Positions 7,203 through 14,679 of a stretch of DNA of 29,700 nt are shown here, piece by piece; within the stretch, counting starts at the first letter, position 1; the number at the start of each line of letters is the position of its first letter. Origin of the DNA: an uncultured Lachnospiraceae bacterium (GTDB taxonomy: Bacteria; Bacillota; Clostridia; Lachnospirales; Lachnospiraceae); assembly GCA_949076555.1 (NCBI GenBank), contig CARUOB010000036.1, positions 269 to 29,968 of the forward strand, in the 5' to 3' direction. The translations under genes and the position numbers were made by a program. The notes beneath the pieces are model-generated. The model was not told the DNA's origin, ran no database searches, and saw only the letters and a list, made by a program, of their open reading frames with translations.

Positions 7203-7961
7203 TTATACCATATGCTCCAGAATCGCCTGCTTCGCCTCCGCCACAACACTGCTGTCCGTCCTGAAAATACTGTATTCATCCATAACAGGAAGCCCCATGG
7301 GCACATCCTCCTTGCGGTAACGCATTCCGCTGTCCAGTACCTTTTTGGCGGATAAATGGTAGCTTGTAATGTCCGTCTGCGCGCAAAACTGCCTGATCAC
7401 ATCGGGCGTCACGCCAGCTCCCGCCATAACACGGGGCATCCCCGCCTCCTTCTGCATTCCGCACAGTTCTTTCAAAAGCGGCATTCCCATAAGACATTCT
7501 CTCTTCTGTCCGGAGGTCAGGATCGTGTCGATCCCCAATTCCCCTGCCTGCCTGTATGTCTTGAACGGATCTGCGCACACGTCGAAGGCCCGGTGCAGCG
7601 TCACCTTCATATCTCCTGCCTCCGCGACCAGTTCCCGCATCTGTTCCATATGAAGACTGCCGTCCGCGTCCAGACAGCCGATCACCACGCCCTCCGCGCC
7701 TGCTTCCCTGAAAAGCGCCACCTCTCTTTTCAATATCTGAAATTCATATTCTGTATACAAAAAATCCCCGAACCGCGGCCGCAGCAGCACCCGGACAGGC
7801 AGATCACAGCAGGCGCTCACCTGTTCAAAGAGCGCCTGTCCCGGCGAGATACCACCGATCACAAGCGCAGCACAAAGCTCCAGACGGTCCGCCCCGCCCT
7901 TTGCCGCCGCAAGGGCGGATTCCACACTGTCCACACAGCATTCCAACACATATTTTGCCAT
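7203..7961 (-). CDS. cutC: CutC family protein
   Basis: 252-residue cytosolic TIM-barrel protein of the CutC family, historically named for copper homeostasis, though its biochemical activity is still unsettled. Family hallmarks are present: the N-terminal LECCVDSVESALAAAKGGAD, then RLELC, GGISPG, VRVLLRPRFGDFLY, GVVIGCLDADG, VTLHRAFDV, DTILTSGQ, and VMAGAGVTPD near the C-terminus. Length is typical. The start ATG has AAGGAGG 9 bp upstream. It is the first gene of a probable pair with the YbaK-type deacylase. No copper chaperone or P-type ATPase is nearby, so the context gives no support for a copper role. Confidence 0.93.
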   Translation of the reverse strand: MAKYVLECCVDSVESALAAAKGGADRLELCAALVIGGISPGQALFEQVSACCDLPVRVLLRPRFGDFLYTEYEFQILKREVALFREAGAEGVVIGCLDADGSLHMEQMRELVAEAGDMKVTLHRAFDVCADPFKTYRQAGELGIDTILTSGQKRECLMGMPLLKELCGMQKEAGMPRVMAGAGVTPDVIRQFCAQTDITSYHLSAKKVLDSGMRYRKEDVPMGLPVMDEYSIFRTDSSVVAEAKQAILEHMV

Positions 7962-8056
7962 CAGTCACATCCTCCTTGTTCCGTTTTTCGTTCCTACATA
8001 TCTTCACCGTCTCATTTAAGATTAGCCGAACTACCGCCAAAAAACAACCCGTTACC

Positions 8057-8084
8057 AAAAAAAGAGACCGCCACATGTGCGGTC
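8057..8084 (-). terminator. Intrinsic terminator of the Cache chemotaxis receptor gene
   Basis: On the minus strand GACCGC pairs with GCGGTC around a 7-nt loop and is followed by TCTTTTTTT. It begins about 15 bp after the receptor stop codon. Confidence 0.85.
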
Positions 8085-8099
8085 CCTTCCCTGTCTCCT

Positions 8100-10073
8100 C
8101 TATTCCGATGCCAGTGTAAACTGATCCACCAGCTCCTTCAAACATGTCGCCTCCGCGGAAAGCTCCTCGCTTGCCGCCGCGCCCTCCTCCGCAGTCGCGG
8201 AGTTGTTCTGTACCACAACCGAGATCTGATTGATGCCCTCGGACACCTGCTCCACCGACTCGGACTGTTCACTCGACACCGTGGCGATGTTATCGATGGC
8301 CTCCACCACCGCCTGAATGCTGTTCACAACACCAAGCAGAACGTCCGCCGTATTCTTGGCAATTTCTGTACCGATATGTACGGCTTCCGTGGAATTTCCG
8401 ATCAACTCCGACGTGTTCTGCGCAGCCTGTGCGGACTTCCCGGCCAGATTGCGAACCTCCTCCGCCACCACGGCAAACCCCTTACCGGCGCTTCCGGCTC
8501 TCGCCGCCTCCACCGCCGCGTTCAGGGCAAGGATATTGGTCTGGAACGCTATGTCGTCAATGGTCTTTAAGATCTTTTCAATCTCCTCGGAACTTGCCTG
8601 TATCCGTTCCATAGCCTCCACAAGGCTCTGCATCTTCTGGTTACAAAGAAGCACTTCCTCTCCGGTCTGATGGGTCTGGCTTCTGACCTCCAGCGCGCCG
8701 CTCGCCGTATGTTTCACCTGATCGGCAATGACGCTGATCCGCGCCGCCAGTTCCTCCACAGAACTTGCCTGCTCCGTTGTACCCTGACTGAGCATCTGGG
8801 CGCTGGCCGACAACTGGTCGCTGGCATCAGACACCTCCCCGGCGGAATGGTTGACCTGACGCATGGCGCCGCTCAATTCTTTTCTCATATTCCGCATGGA
8901 ATGGAGAATGTTCTGGAAACTGCCCACATACACATCTTCATGGGTGGTATGTACATCCAGATTTTGATTTGCCATCTCGTTTAAGAGATAGCTGATATCA
9001 TTTATGACAATGCTTAATCCTTCTACCAGTGACTCCGTCGATCTGGCGAGCACACCCGTCTCGTCTTTGTTTTTAACTTTGGGCATGGGCGTTTCCAGAT
9101 CACCCTCCACAAGCAGCTTCATCCGATTGACGCAGGCCTTCATGGGACTGCCGATATTGCGCGCCAGAGCCAGTGCCACCACAACGGAAAGCAGTATGGA
9201 AATCACAATCACTATAAGATTGACAACGATCGCGTCACGCGTGGAAGCCAGATAGTTAATCTGAGGCGCCGTCACAGCAATGCTCCAGCCGTCCGTGTCC
9301 GGCACGGGCGCATAGGCGGCAAACATCTTTTCCTCACCGCTCGTATAGCTGCCAAACCCGTTCTTGCCCTGACGCATCTCGCCATGGATCGCCGAAAGCT
9401 CCTGCAGAGACGGGTCGCTCTGGGCTTCCGCCTCGATATTCTGAACCGTGATCGTCTCAAGCGTAATATCCGCGATCGTATCACCTGTTTTATTAATCAT
9501 GTAAGCTCTGCTGTTCTCGCCGATCTGAATGGCCGACACGATATCATTCAAGAAAGTCTCCTGTGGTACAAAATAGACCACCCCCACGATGGATGAACCG
9601 TAATTTTCCTCTGCATAAAGAGGCGCGGCAACCATAATGGACAATTGCCCGGTAATTTTGCTGACCAGCGGTTCAGACACATAAATGTTGCCCTTAAGCG
9701 CCTGCTGCACATACTCGCGGTCGGAATAGTCTTTTCCGTCAAAAATGCTGATGCCGTTCGCCCCGATGATGTTTCCCCTCTGGAAACCGTGCATGGCGAC
9801 ACGCTCATCCATAATGGCCTGCTTTTCCTCCACCGACACGTTGGAGTCGCCAAGCTGTGGTATATGGCCGACTTCCATAACAACGTTTTTGTACGCCGCC
9901 AACTCCTGTTGGGCGCGTCCCGCCGCCAGTACCGCGGTTTCGCTCATCATCTGCTCCACCGTGGACATGGTGTTGTTGTAATTGAGTGCGATGCTGGAAG
10001 TTCCGGAGGCTACCAGACCTACCAGAACAGTTAAAATGAGACAAAGGTTGATTTTAGTACGTATGCTCTTCAT
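8100..10073 (-). CDS. Methyl-accepting chemotaxis protein (Cache-HAMP-MA)
   Basis: 657-residue transmembrane chemoreceptor. Residues 8-31 form TM1, and about 35-275 form an extracytoplasmic dCache-type ligand domain (GISIFDGKDYSDREY, YVSEPLVSKITGQLSI, GVVYFVPQETF). TM2 follows at about 281-305, then a HAMP linker. The long signalling coiled coil has the hairpin tip IDDIAFQTNILALNAAVEAA and the following GKGFAVVAEEVRNLAGKSA. No C-terminal CheR/CheB tether pentapeptide is visible. I chose the ATG with GGAGGGGG upstream; an apparent TTG start 17 codons earlier is actually the -35 box. The gene is monocistronic, with its own promoter and terminator. No che genes are in the window. The ligand is unknown; dCache receptors often bind amino acids. 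Confidence 0.95.
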   Translation of the reverse strand: MKSIRTKINLCLILTVLVGLVASGTSSIALNYNNTMSTVEQMMSETAVLAAGRAQQELAAYKNVVMEVGHIPQLGDSNVSVEEKQAIMDERVAMHGFQRGNIIGANGISIFDGKDYSDREYVQQALKGNIYVSEPLVSKITGQLSIMVAAPLYAEENYGSSIVGVVYFVPQETFLNDIVSAIQIGENSRAYMINKTGDTIADITLETITVQNIEAEAQSDPSLQELSAIHGEMRQGKNGFGSYTSGEEKMFAAYAPVPDTDGWSIAVTAPQINYLASTRDAIVVNLIVIVISILLSVVVALALARNIGSPMKACVNRMKLLVEGDLETPMPKVKNKDETGVLARSTESLVEGLSIVINDISYLLNEMANQNLDVHTTHEDVYVGSFQNILHSMRNMRKELSGAMRQVNHSAGEVSDASDQLSASAQMLSQGTTEQASSVEELAARISVIADQVKHTASGALEVRSQTHQTGEEVLLCNQKMQSLVEAMERIQASSEEIEKILKTIDDIAFQTNILALNAAVEAARAGSAGKGFAVVAEEVRNLAGKSAQAAQNTSELIGNSTEAVHIGTEIAKNTADVLLGVVNSIQAVVEAIDNIATVSSEQSESVEQVSEGINQISVVVQNNSATAEEGAAASEELSAEATCLKELVDQFTLASE

Positions 10074-10094
10074 GTGGTTACCCCCTCCTTCCCA

Positions 10095-10124
10095 ATTATA
10101 AAAATTACTGCCAACGCTTGTCAA
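10095..10124 (-). promoter_or_regulatory. Consensus SigA promoter of the Cache chemotaxis receptor
   Basis: TTGACA and TATAAT, both perfect, are separated by 18 bp on the minus strand. The -10 ends 21 bp before the ATG, so the leader would be only about 15 nt and start at the ribosome binding site. Confidence 0.8.
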
Positions 10125-10230
10125 GACTGTTCATTTTTTTGTTGTGCTCTGATACGATAGGCCGTTTTCACGCAAACAATACGTTTTATCATTTATATCT
10201 TGTCTTAATACAAATCTCCAAAACAACCGG

Positions 10231-11421
10231 CTATCCGCATGTTTCCTTAACCGCCTCCTCCAATCTCTTCATCGCTTCTTCCAGTATACTTCTCGGACAT
10301 GCCACATTGATCCGCTGGAAACCTTTTCCACTCTCCCCGAACATCCCGCCGCCGTCCAGCCACAGTCCGGCCTTGTGTACAATCCGTTCCTCCAGCTCTG
10401 TCTCCGACAGACCTGTCCCGGAAAAATCCAGCCAGAGCAGATAGGTTCCTTCATGCGCCGTCATGGTCACACCGGGCAGATTTTCCTCCACATAGGTTTT
10501 TACATACGCGATATTGCCGCGGACGTACTCGCGCATGGCAAGATACCACTCCTCCCCCTTGCCGTAAGCCGTCTCACAGGCAATCAGTCCCATCACGCCA
10601 AGCTGGCTGATCCCCGCCGCGTCGAGCTGTTTTCGGAAGCGTTTGCGCAAATCCCGGTTGGGAATAAATATGTTCGACAATACCATCGTGGCCAGATTGA
10701 ATGTCTTGCTGGGTGACGTACAGACGATGCAGCGCTCCTCATACTCCTTTTTCAGCCCCGCAAACACCTGATGCTTTCCCTGAAACACAAAATCCTGATG
10801 GATTTCATCACTGACGACAATCACATCATGCTTCATGCAGATATCGCCCAGCCGGGTCAGCTCCTCCCTTGTCCACACACGCCCTACCGGATTGTGCGGA
10901 TTACAGAGGAGAAACAGTTTTACCCCATTTTGTATAATTTTCTCCTCGAAATCCTCAAAATCCATATGATACCGGTTGTCTTCACCCCGATACAGGTTGC
11001 TGCTTACCACGCGCCTGCCGTTGTCCTCGATCACTTCCGAAAACGGATAATATACAGGAAGCTGAATCAGCACCGCATCCCCCGGTTCAGTGTAGGCTTT
11101 CACGGCCATAGCGAGAGCCGTCACCACGCCCGGCGTCTTCACAAGCCACTCCTCCTGCGGTTTCCAGTCATGCCGCCTTACCATCCAGTCACGCACAGTC
11201 TCAAAGTATGGAGTCTTCACCTCACTGTAGCCGAAAATCCCTTCCTTCACCCGCTCCGCCAGCGCATCTTCTATATAGGAAGTCGTCTTAAAATCCATGT
11301 CCGCCACCCACAGCGGCAGCACATCCTCCGGCATACCCCATTCCACCGCAAAATCATATTTCAGCGACCGGGTATTTCTTCTCTCTATCACCCTGTCAAA
11401 ATCCAGATTTCTCTCCGCCAT
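10231..11421 (-). CDS. MalY/PatB-family PLP-dependent C-S lyase (aminotransferase fold I)
   Basis: 396-residue cytosolic PLP enzyme. The MalY/PatB group cleaves cystathionine or cysteine conjugates (beta C-S lyase) and resembles class I/II aminotransferases. The N-terminal signature is RRNTRSLKYD followed by LPLWVADMDF. Other conserved parts are the QLPVYYPF loop (about 120-127), LCNPHNPVGR (172-181), DEIHQDF (205-211), and the PLP Schiff-base lysine K239 in TSPSKTFNLA. The C-terminal RINVACPR carries the carboxylate-binding arginine. Length is normal. It lies 29 bp behind the AAA/DUF4143 gene on the same strand. Regulation of maltose genes, as in E. coli MalY, is not implied here. Cystathionine beta-lyase activity is the most likely role. 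Confidence 0.9.
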   Translation of the reverse strand: MAERNLDFDRVIERRNTRSLKYDFAVEWGMPEDVLPLWVADMDFKTTSYIEDALAERVKEGIFGYSEVKTPYFETVRDWMVRRHDWKPQEEWLVKTPGVVTALAMAVKAYTEPGDAVLIQLPVYYPFSEVIEDNGRRVVSSNLYRGEDNRYHMDFEDFEEKIIQNGVKLFLLCNPHNPVGRVWTREELTRLGDICMKHDVIVVSDEIHQDFVFQGKHQVFAGLKKEYEERCIVCTSPSKTFNLATMVLSNIFIPNRDLRKRFRKQLDAAGISQLGVMGLIACETAYGKGEEWYLAMREYVRGNIAYVKTYVEENLPGVTMTAHEGTYLLWLDFSGTGLSETELEERIVHKAGLWLDGGGMFGESGKGFQRINVACPRSILEEAMKRLEEAVKETCG

Positions 11422-11450
11422 CTTTCGTTCCCTCTCTTTCCCAATTTATA

Positions 11451-12800
11451 TCAAGATACTTCGCCCTTTCTCTGCTCCAGCGCCAATCCGATCAATCGCT
11501 CCGCCTGATCCGCCATAAATAAAGGAATATTCAGTACATCATGATCCAGTTTCAAATTATCCAGCGAAAACCGTACACGAAGTTTGACTTTATCCGCAAA
11601 CAGCTCTTTGAACTTTTTGAGACTTTTGCTCGTGTGATTGGCTTCGGATTTCACTTCCACAGGGAAAATATCATTTTCCCGCTGAATGAGAAAATCCACT
11701 TCATATGGCGGATTGTTCTGTGACCAATAGCGGGGCAATACTTCAAACTGTGTAATCAGGGTTTGCAGCACAAAGTTTTCGGTTAATGCACCTTTAAACT
11801 CGGTGAACAAGCGATTCCCTTCTCCAAATGCCGTAGGCGCCAGCTGTGCCAGACGGCGCAGCAGCCCCACATCCGCCAGATAAATCTTGAATGCGGAAAG
11901 GTCATCGTACGCTGCCACCGGCAGACCGGGCGCGGAACTGCGGTAAATCTTATGCACAAGTCCGGCATCCACAAGCCACTGTAACGCGTCCTCATATTCA
12001 CGGGCTCTTGCCCCCTCCCTGACAACCTTGTAGATAAACTTTTTGTTCTCCCTTGCCAGTTGGGAAGGTACAGACTTCCAAATCATAGAAATCTTCGGAA
12101 ACTCGCTGACATTGGGATGCTTGGCAAAATCCCGCTCATATGCCCCGATGATTTCAGACAAAGCCCCCTGCATGGCAGAGACATCTCTTGCTTCTGTCCA
12201 CATCAGCACAGGCTCCGGCATACCGCCCGTGACATAATACATTTTCAGTTTTTCATAAAGCGGATTGAAAAACGCACTTGGAATCGGTTCAATGGTATCC
12301 ACACTTTCCAGATACCTGACAAGATTTTCGTCGCCGTTGGCGAGCAGAAATTCCGTAAAAATCATAGGATCAATCTGCATAAAGTTGACCCTTCCCACCG
12401 GAAAAGAAGATGGTTTCGCTAAGGCAATCCCCAGCAGTGAACCGGCACAGGCAATGTGATACTGCGGGGCATTCTCGTAAAAATATTTCATCGAGTTGAT
12501 CACCTTGGGACAGTCTTGTACTTCGTCAAAGATAATAAGCGTCTTTTCCGGCACAATCTTTTGTCCACTGGCCAGCATTAGATTCTGCAGGATGCGGTCT
12601 ATATCTTTGGTAGTCTCAAAAAACTGTCTGTATTCTTCGTTTTCATCAAAGTTAAAATAGGCGGTATTTTCATAATAACGGCTGCCAAATTCCTTTAGAA
12701 CCCACGTCTTGCCCACCTGACGCACACCCTTTAAGATCAGTGGTTTGCGGTAGGGAGAATGTTTCCACTCCAACAGCTTTTGCAAAATTAGTCGTTCCAT
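11451..12800 (-). CDS. AAA ATPase with DUF4143 domain
   Basis: 449-residue cytosolic ATPase of the AAA_14/DUF4143 family, which is widespread and often found as accessory genes; its function is not established. The N-terminal domain has Walker A GVRQVGKT (25-32), Walker B TLIIFDEVQD (D92/E93) and the sensor-like ACAGSLLG. The C-terminal DUF4143 part includes IGAYERDFAKH and the nuclease-like strand PPYEVDFLIQ followed by FPVEVKSE, the typical ExK-type pattern of this family. I prefer the ATG at 12800 over an in-frame GTG two codons earlier because the AAAGGGC site is then better spaced. Upstream DNA is AT-rich and carries a 14-bp direct repeat. Its location between metabolic genes suggests an acquired accessory gene, but I see no mobile ends. 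Confidence 0.9.
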   Translation of the reverse strand: MERLILQKLLEWKHSPYRKPLILKGVRQVGKTWVLKEFGSRYYENTAYFNFDENEEYRQFFETTKDIDRILQNLMLASGQKIVPEKTLIIFDEVQDCPKVINSMKYFYENAPQYHIACAGSLLGIALAKPSSFPVGRVNFMQIDPMIFTEFLLANGDENLVRYLESVDTIEPIPSAFFNPLYEKLKMYYVTGGMPEPVLMWTEARDVSAMQGALSEIIGAYERDFAKHPNVSEFPKISMIWKSVPSQLARENKKFIYKVVREGARAREYEDALQWLVDAGLVHKIYRSSAPGLPVAAYDDLSAFKIYLADVGLLRRLAQLAPTAFGEGNRLFTEFKGALTENFVLQTLITQFEVLPRYWSQNNPPYEVDFLIQRENDIFPVEVKSEANHTSKSLKKFKELFADKVKLRVRFSLDNLKLDHDVLNIPLFMADQAERLIGLALEQRKGEVS

Positions 12801-12812
12801 GGACACGCCCTT

Positions 12813-12858
12813 TCACATTTTTATTAAACATTTCGTGTTGATAATCACATTTTTATTA
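12813..12858. repeat. 14-bp direct repeat in the AAA/DUF4143 promoter region
   Basis: TCACATTTTTATTA occurs at 12813-12826 and again, identically, at 12845-12858, a period of 32 bp or about three helical turns. On the minus strand the distal copy overlaps a TATAAT (12855-12860) that may be the -10 of the AAA/DUF4143 gene. Phased identical sites around a promoter suggest a regulator-binding region, but no -35 of quality is visible. Confidence 0.5.
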
Positions 12859-12902
12859 TATGTCATGTGTGCAAAAATTACCACCAAAATCCAACATTTC
12901 CC

Positions 12903-13046
12903 TCACCCCGCAAACGCACAGTAAGGCCCCACCGTGATCTTCGTCACCACATGATCCTGCTCCAAAGTTTTCCTTCCCTTTCTCGCCAATCCCGTTTGCA
13001 GGTATTTCTCTGTCCGTCTCGTTCGCAGTTTTCCTGCCTTACCGGT
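12903..13046 (-). pseudogene. Possible remnant of a protein-coding 3' end (47 codons)
   Basis: Between the GNAT gene and the AAA/DUF4143 gene, an open minus-strand frame of 47 codons ends in TGA. It reads like real protein, including EKYLQTGLARKG and DHVVTKITVGPYCAFAG. It has no ATG, GTG or ribosome binding site, and begins right after an in-frame TGA near the GNAT stop. I do not recognise the family. It may be the tail of a truncated gene or chance. Confidence 0.25.
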
Positions 13047-13057
13047 TCAAGAAGTCT

Positions 13058-13825
13058 TCACCCGTTGCACTCGTCCACAATTTCTTGCGGCTTCACCGTC
13101 ATTTCCACCCACGCGGGAATAAACCCGCTCTTCACAGCATTTCTCACCGACCGGATATTGGACCATGCCGAACAGTAAAAGGGAACCTTGCCCCTCTCCA
13201 CAATTTCTAGCGCCAGACCGCTTGTGAGCGCCGCCGCCACGCCGCGCCGCCTGTGCTCCGGCAGCACATCCACGCCGATCTGCCACATGGTATCACAGTC
13301 CGCGGAACATCCCGCCAGGCCCACCAGTTTTCCGCCGTCGTAAGCGCCCATGCCAAGGACATCCAGCTCCTTCCTGTCCGCACACAGCGCATTGCTCCAC
13401 TCCGGCTTATACAGGTCCCCAAAATCCGCCTGCTCCAAAACCCGCAGCTCATAGCCGCATGACAGCGCACGCAGCTTCTCCACATCAGGGAGATAATACT
13501 CCGCCATAAAACATACCTTCTGTCCAAGCGGCGCCATTCTCTCATTCAGCCAGTGGAGATTAGGCGTCTCAAAGCAGTGATAAAAGGGAAACTTTTTGAC
13601 ATACGTCTCCACAATCTCCCGGTATTCATCCCGCACGGAGGCAACCACATTATTGCCGTAGGAAACCAGATTACAGGCAATCGGCTCCTTATAATATTTC
13701 CGCGCGTCCGGCCCCACGCCGGATCGGACGATCACCGGATCATTACATAAAAAGTCCGCTGCATTGCAGTTGATATCCAAAGCGGACTGTTTCATGGCAG
13801 TCCGCAGTATCTCCTCGTTCGTCAT
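13058..13825 (-). CDS. GNAT-family N-acetyltransferase
   Basis: 255-residue protein. The N-terminal 125 residues are a lineage-specific domain with no motif I recognise. The C-terminal half is a GNAT acyl-CoA transferase fold, with YELRVLEQADFGDLY as first strand, AGCSADCDTMWQIGVDVLPEHR, and the acetyl-CoA pyrophosphate loop RRRGVAAALTSGLAL (motif A), then PFYCSAWSNIRSVRNAVKSGF (motif B, with the conserved N-x-x-S). I chose the ATG of MTNEEIL, about 11 bp after GGAGG. A longer frame to 13900 lacks support and would cover the upstream terminator hairpin. The substrate is unknown; it could be an amine, an antibiotic or a protein N-terminus. Confidence 0.85.
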   Translation of the reverse strand: MTNEEILRTAMKQSALDINCNAADFLCNDPVIVRSGVGPDARKYYKEPIACNLVSYGNNVVASVRDEYREIVETYVKKFPFYHCFETPNLHWLNERMAPLGQKVCFMAEYYLPDVEKLRALSCGYELRVLEQADFGDLYKPEWSNALCADRKELDVLGMGAYDGGKLVGLAGCSADCDTMWQIGVDVLPEHRRRGVAAALTSGLALEIVERGKVPFYCSAWSNIRSVRNAVKSGFIPAWVEMTVKPQEIVDECNG

Positions 13826-13872
13826 ATCTTCCCATTCCTCCCCTGCCGCTCTATCCGGCATACAGTCATAAA

Positions 13873-13898
13873 GGGCGCTCCGTTTCTGACGGGCGCCC
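13873..13898 (-). terminator. Weak intrinsic terminator after the AlkD-like gene
   Basis: On the minus strand GGGCGCCCGT and ACGGAGCGCCC pair with one bulged A and a 5-nt loop. The following TTTATG tract is short. It begins 8 bp after the AlkD-like stop codon and precedes the GNAT gene. Confidence 0.5.
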
Positions 13899-13906
13899 AA
13901 TCCTCT

Positions 13907-14614
13907 TCACTTCTTAACGGATACTTTTAATCCTCTCAAATACTCTTTCTGTTCCGGTGTGATCCGGTAGCTCTCCACCGCTTTCTGAATCGCCTTGTTG
14001 TGCGTCCAGTCCGCCAGTTTTTTCTCCTCGATATAAGGCAGAACCGCCTCATACTGCTTCGCCAGCGCCGTGGCAAAATACCATGCGATCATCATATTGA
14101 CATAGTACTCCTCCGAGCGGACTTTAGAAACCATATCCGGATAAATCCGGTCAAAGTCTTCGTCCAGAAAATGCCCCATCAGCATCCCTATGCCAAACCG
14201 CACCGTATAAGTGTGATCGGAGGCAAGCCACTCACGAATGTAGGGCAAAAGCTCCTGTCTGTGCTTCTGAAACACCTTCGGCGACAACTGGTCACAGGTC
14301 GCCCAGTTATCCACATAGGGCAGAAACACGGAAAGCTCCTCCATGCACTGCGCAAAGTCCTTCCTCTGCGCAATGATAAACGCGTGAAGCTGGTTTTCTT
14401 CAAAATATGTGTGGGGAAGGATTCTCAAAAATTCACCGATTTCCTCCCGCTTCGCCAACTGCTTTGCCATCTTCCGAAGCGCGGGCGTGCGCACACCGAT
14501 CACGGTTTCTTTGTCGATCGTCGGTATCAGCTTCGCCTGAAAATCCCGGTAAGCGGTGTCTTTCTGTGCGGACAGCTCCTCTCTGATCTCATCCGTAATA
14601 CATATCCCGCCCAT
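13907..14614 (-). CDS. DNA alkylation repair protein (AlkD-like HEAT repeats)
   Basis: 235-residue protein of the AlkC/AlkD HEAT-like superfamily. These are all-helical DNA glycosylases that remove alkylated bases such as N3-methyladenine and N7-methylguanine without base flipping. Residues W104 and D108 in VDNWATCDQL and R139 in YTVRFGIGMLMGHF correspond in order and spacing to the catalytic W/D/R set of characterised AlkD. The segment GVRTPALRKMAKQLAK is also typical. Length is normal. The ATG has AAAGGGGC upstream, and the gene starts 65 bp after the end of the second chemoreceptor gene on the same strand. I infer cytosolic base-excision repair. Confidence 0.92.
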   Translation of the reverse strand: MGGICITDEIREELSAQKDTAYRDFQAKLIPTIDKETVIGVRTPALRKMAKQLAKREEIGEFLRILPHTYFEENQLHAFIIAQRKDFAQCMEELSVFLPYVDNWATCDQLSPKVFQKHRQELLPYIREWLASDHTYTVRFGIGMLMGHFLDEDFDRIYPDMVSKVRSEEYYVNMMIAWYFATALAKQYEAVLPYIEEKKLADWTHNKAIQKAVESYRITPEQKEYLRGLKVSVKK

Positions 14615-14679
14615 TTCTGCTGCCCCTTTCTTGTCCTATGTTCTTCCCGTTTGCCGCCTCCTCAAAAAGTTCATATGTA

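Noticed and set aside
7356..8570. 404-codon plus-strand open frame
   Set aside because: It runs antisense across cutC, a terminator and the chemoreceptor gene, has no ribosome binding site, and its His/Arg/Leu-rich product looks like reverse-strand translation.
10074..10124. N-terminal extension of the Cache chemoreceptor from a TTG
   Set aside because: The TTG is the first part of a perfect TTGACA -35 box, and the downstream ATG has a strong GGAGG site.
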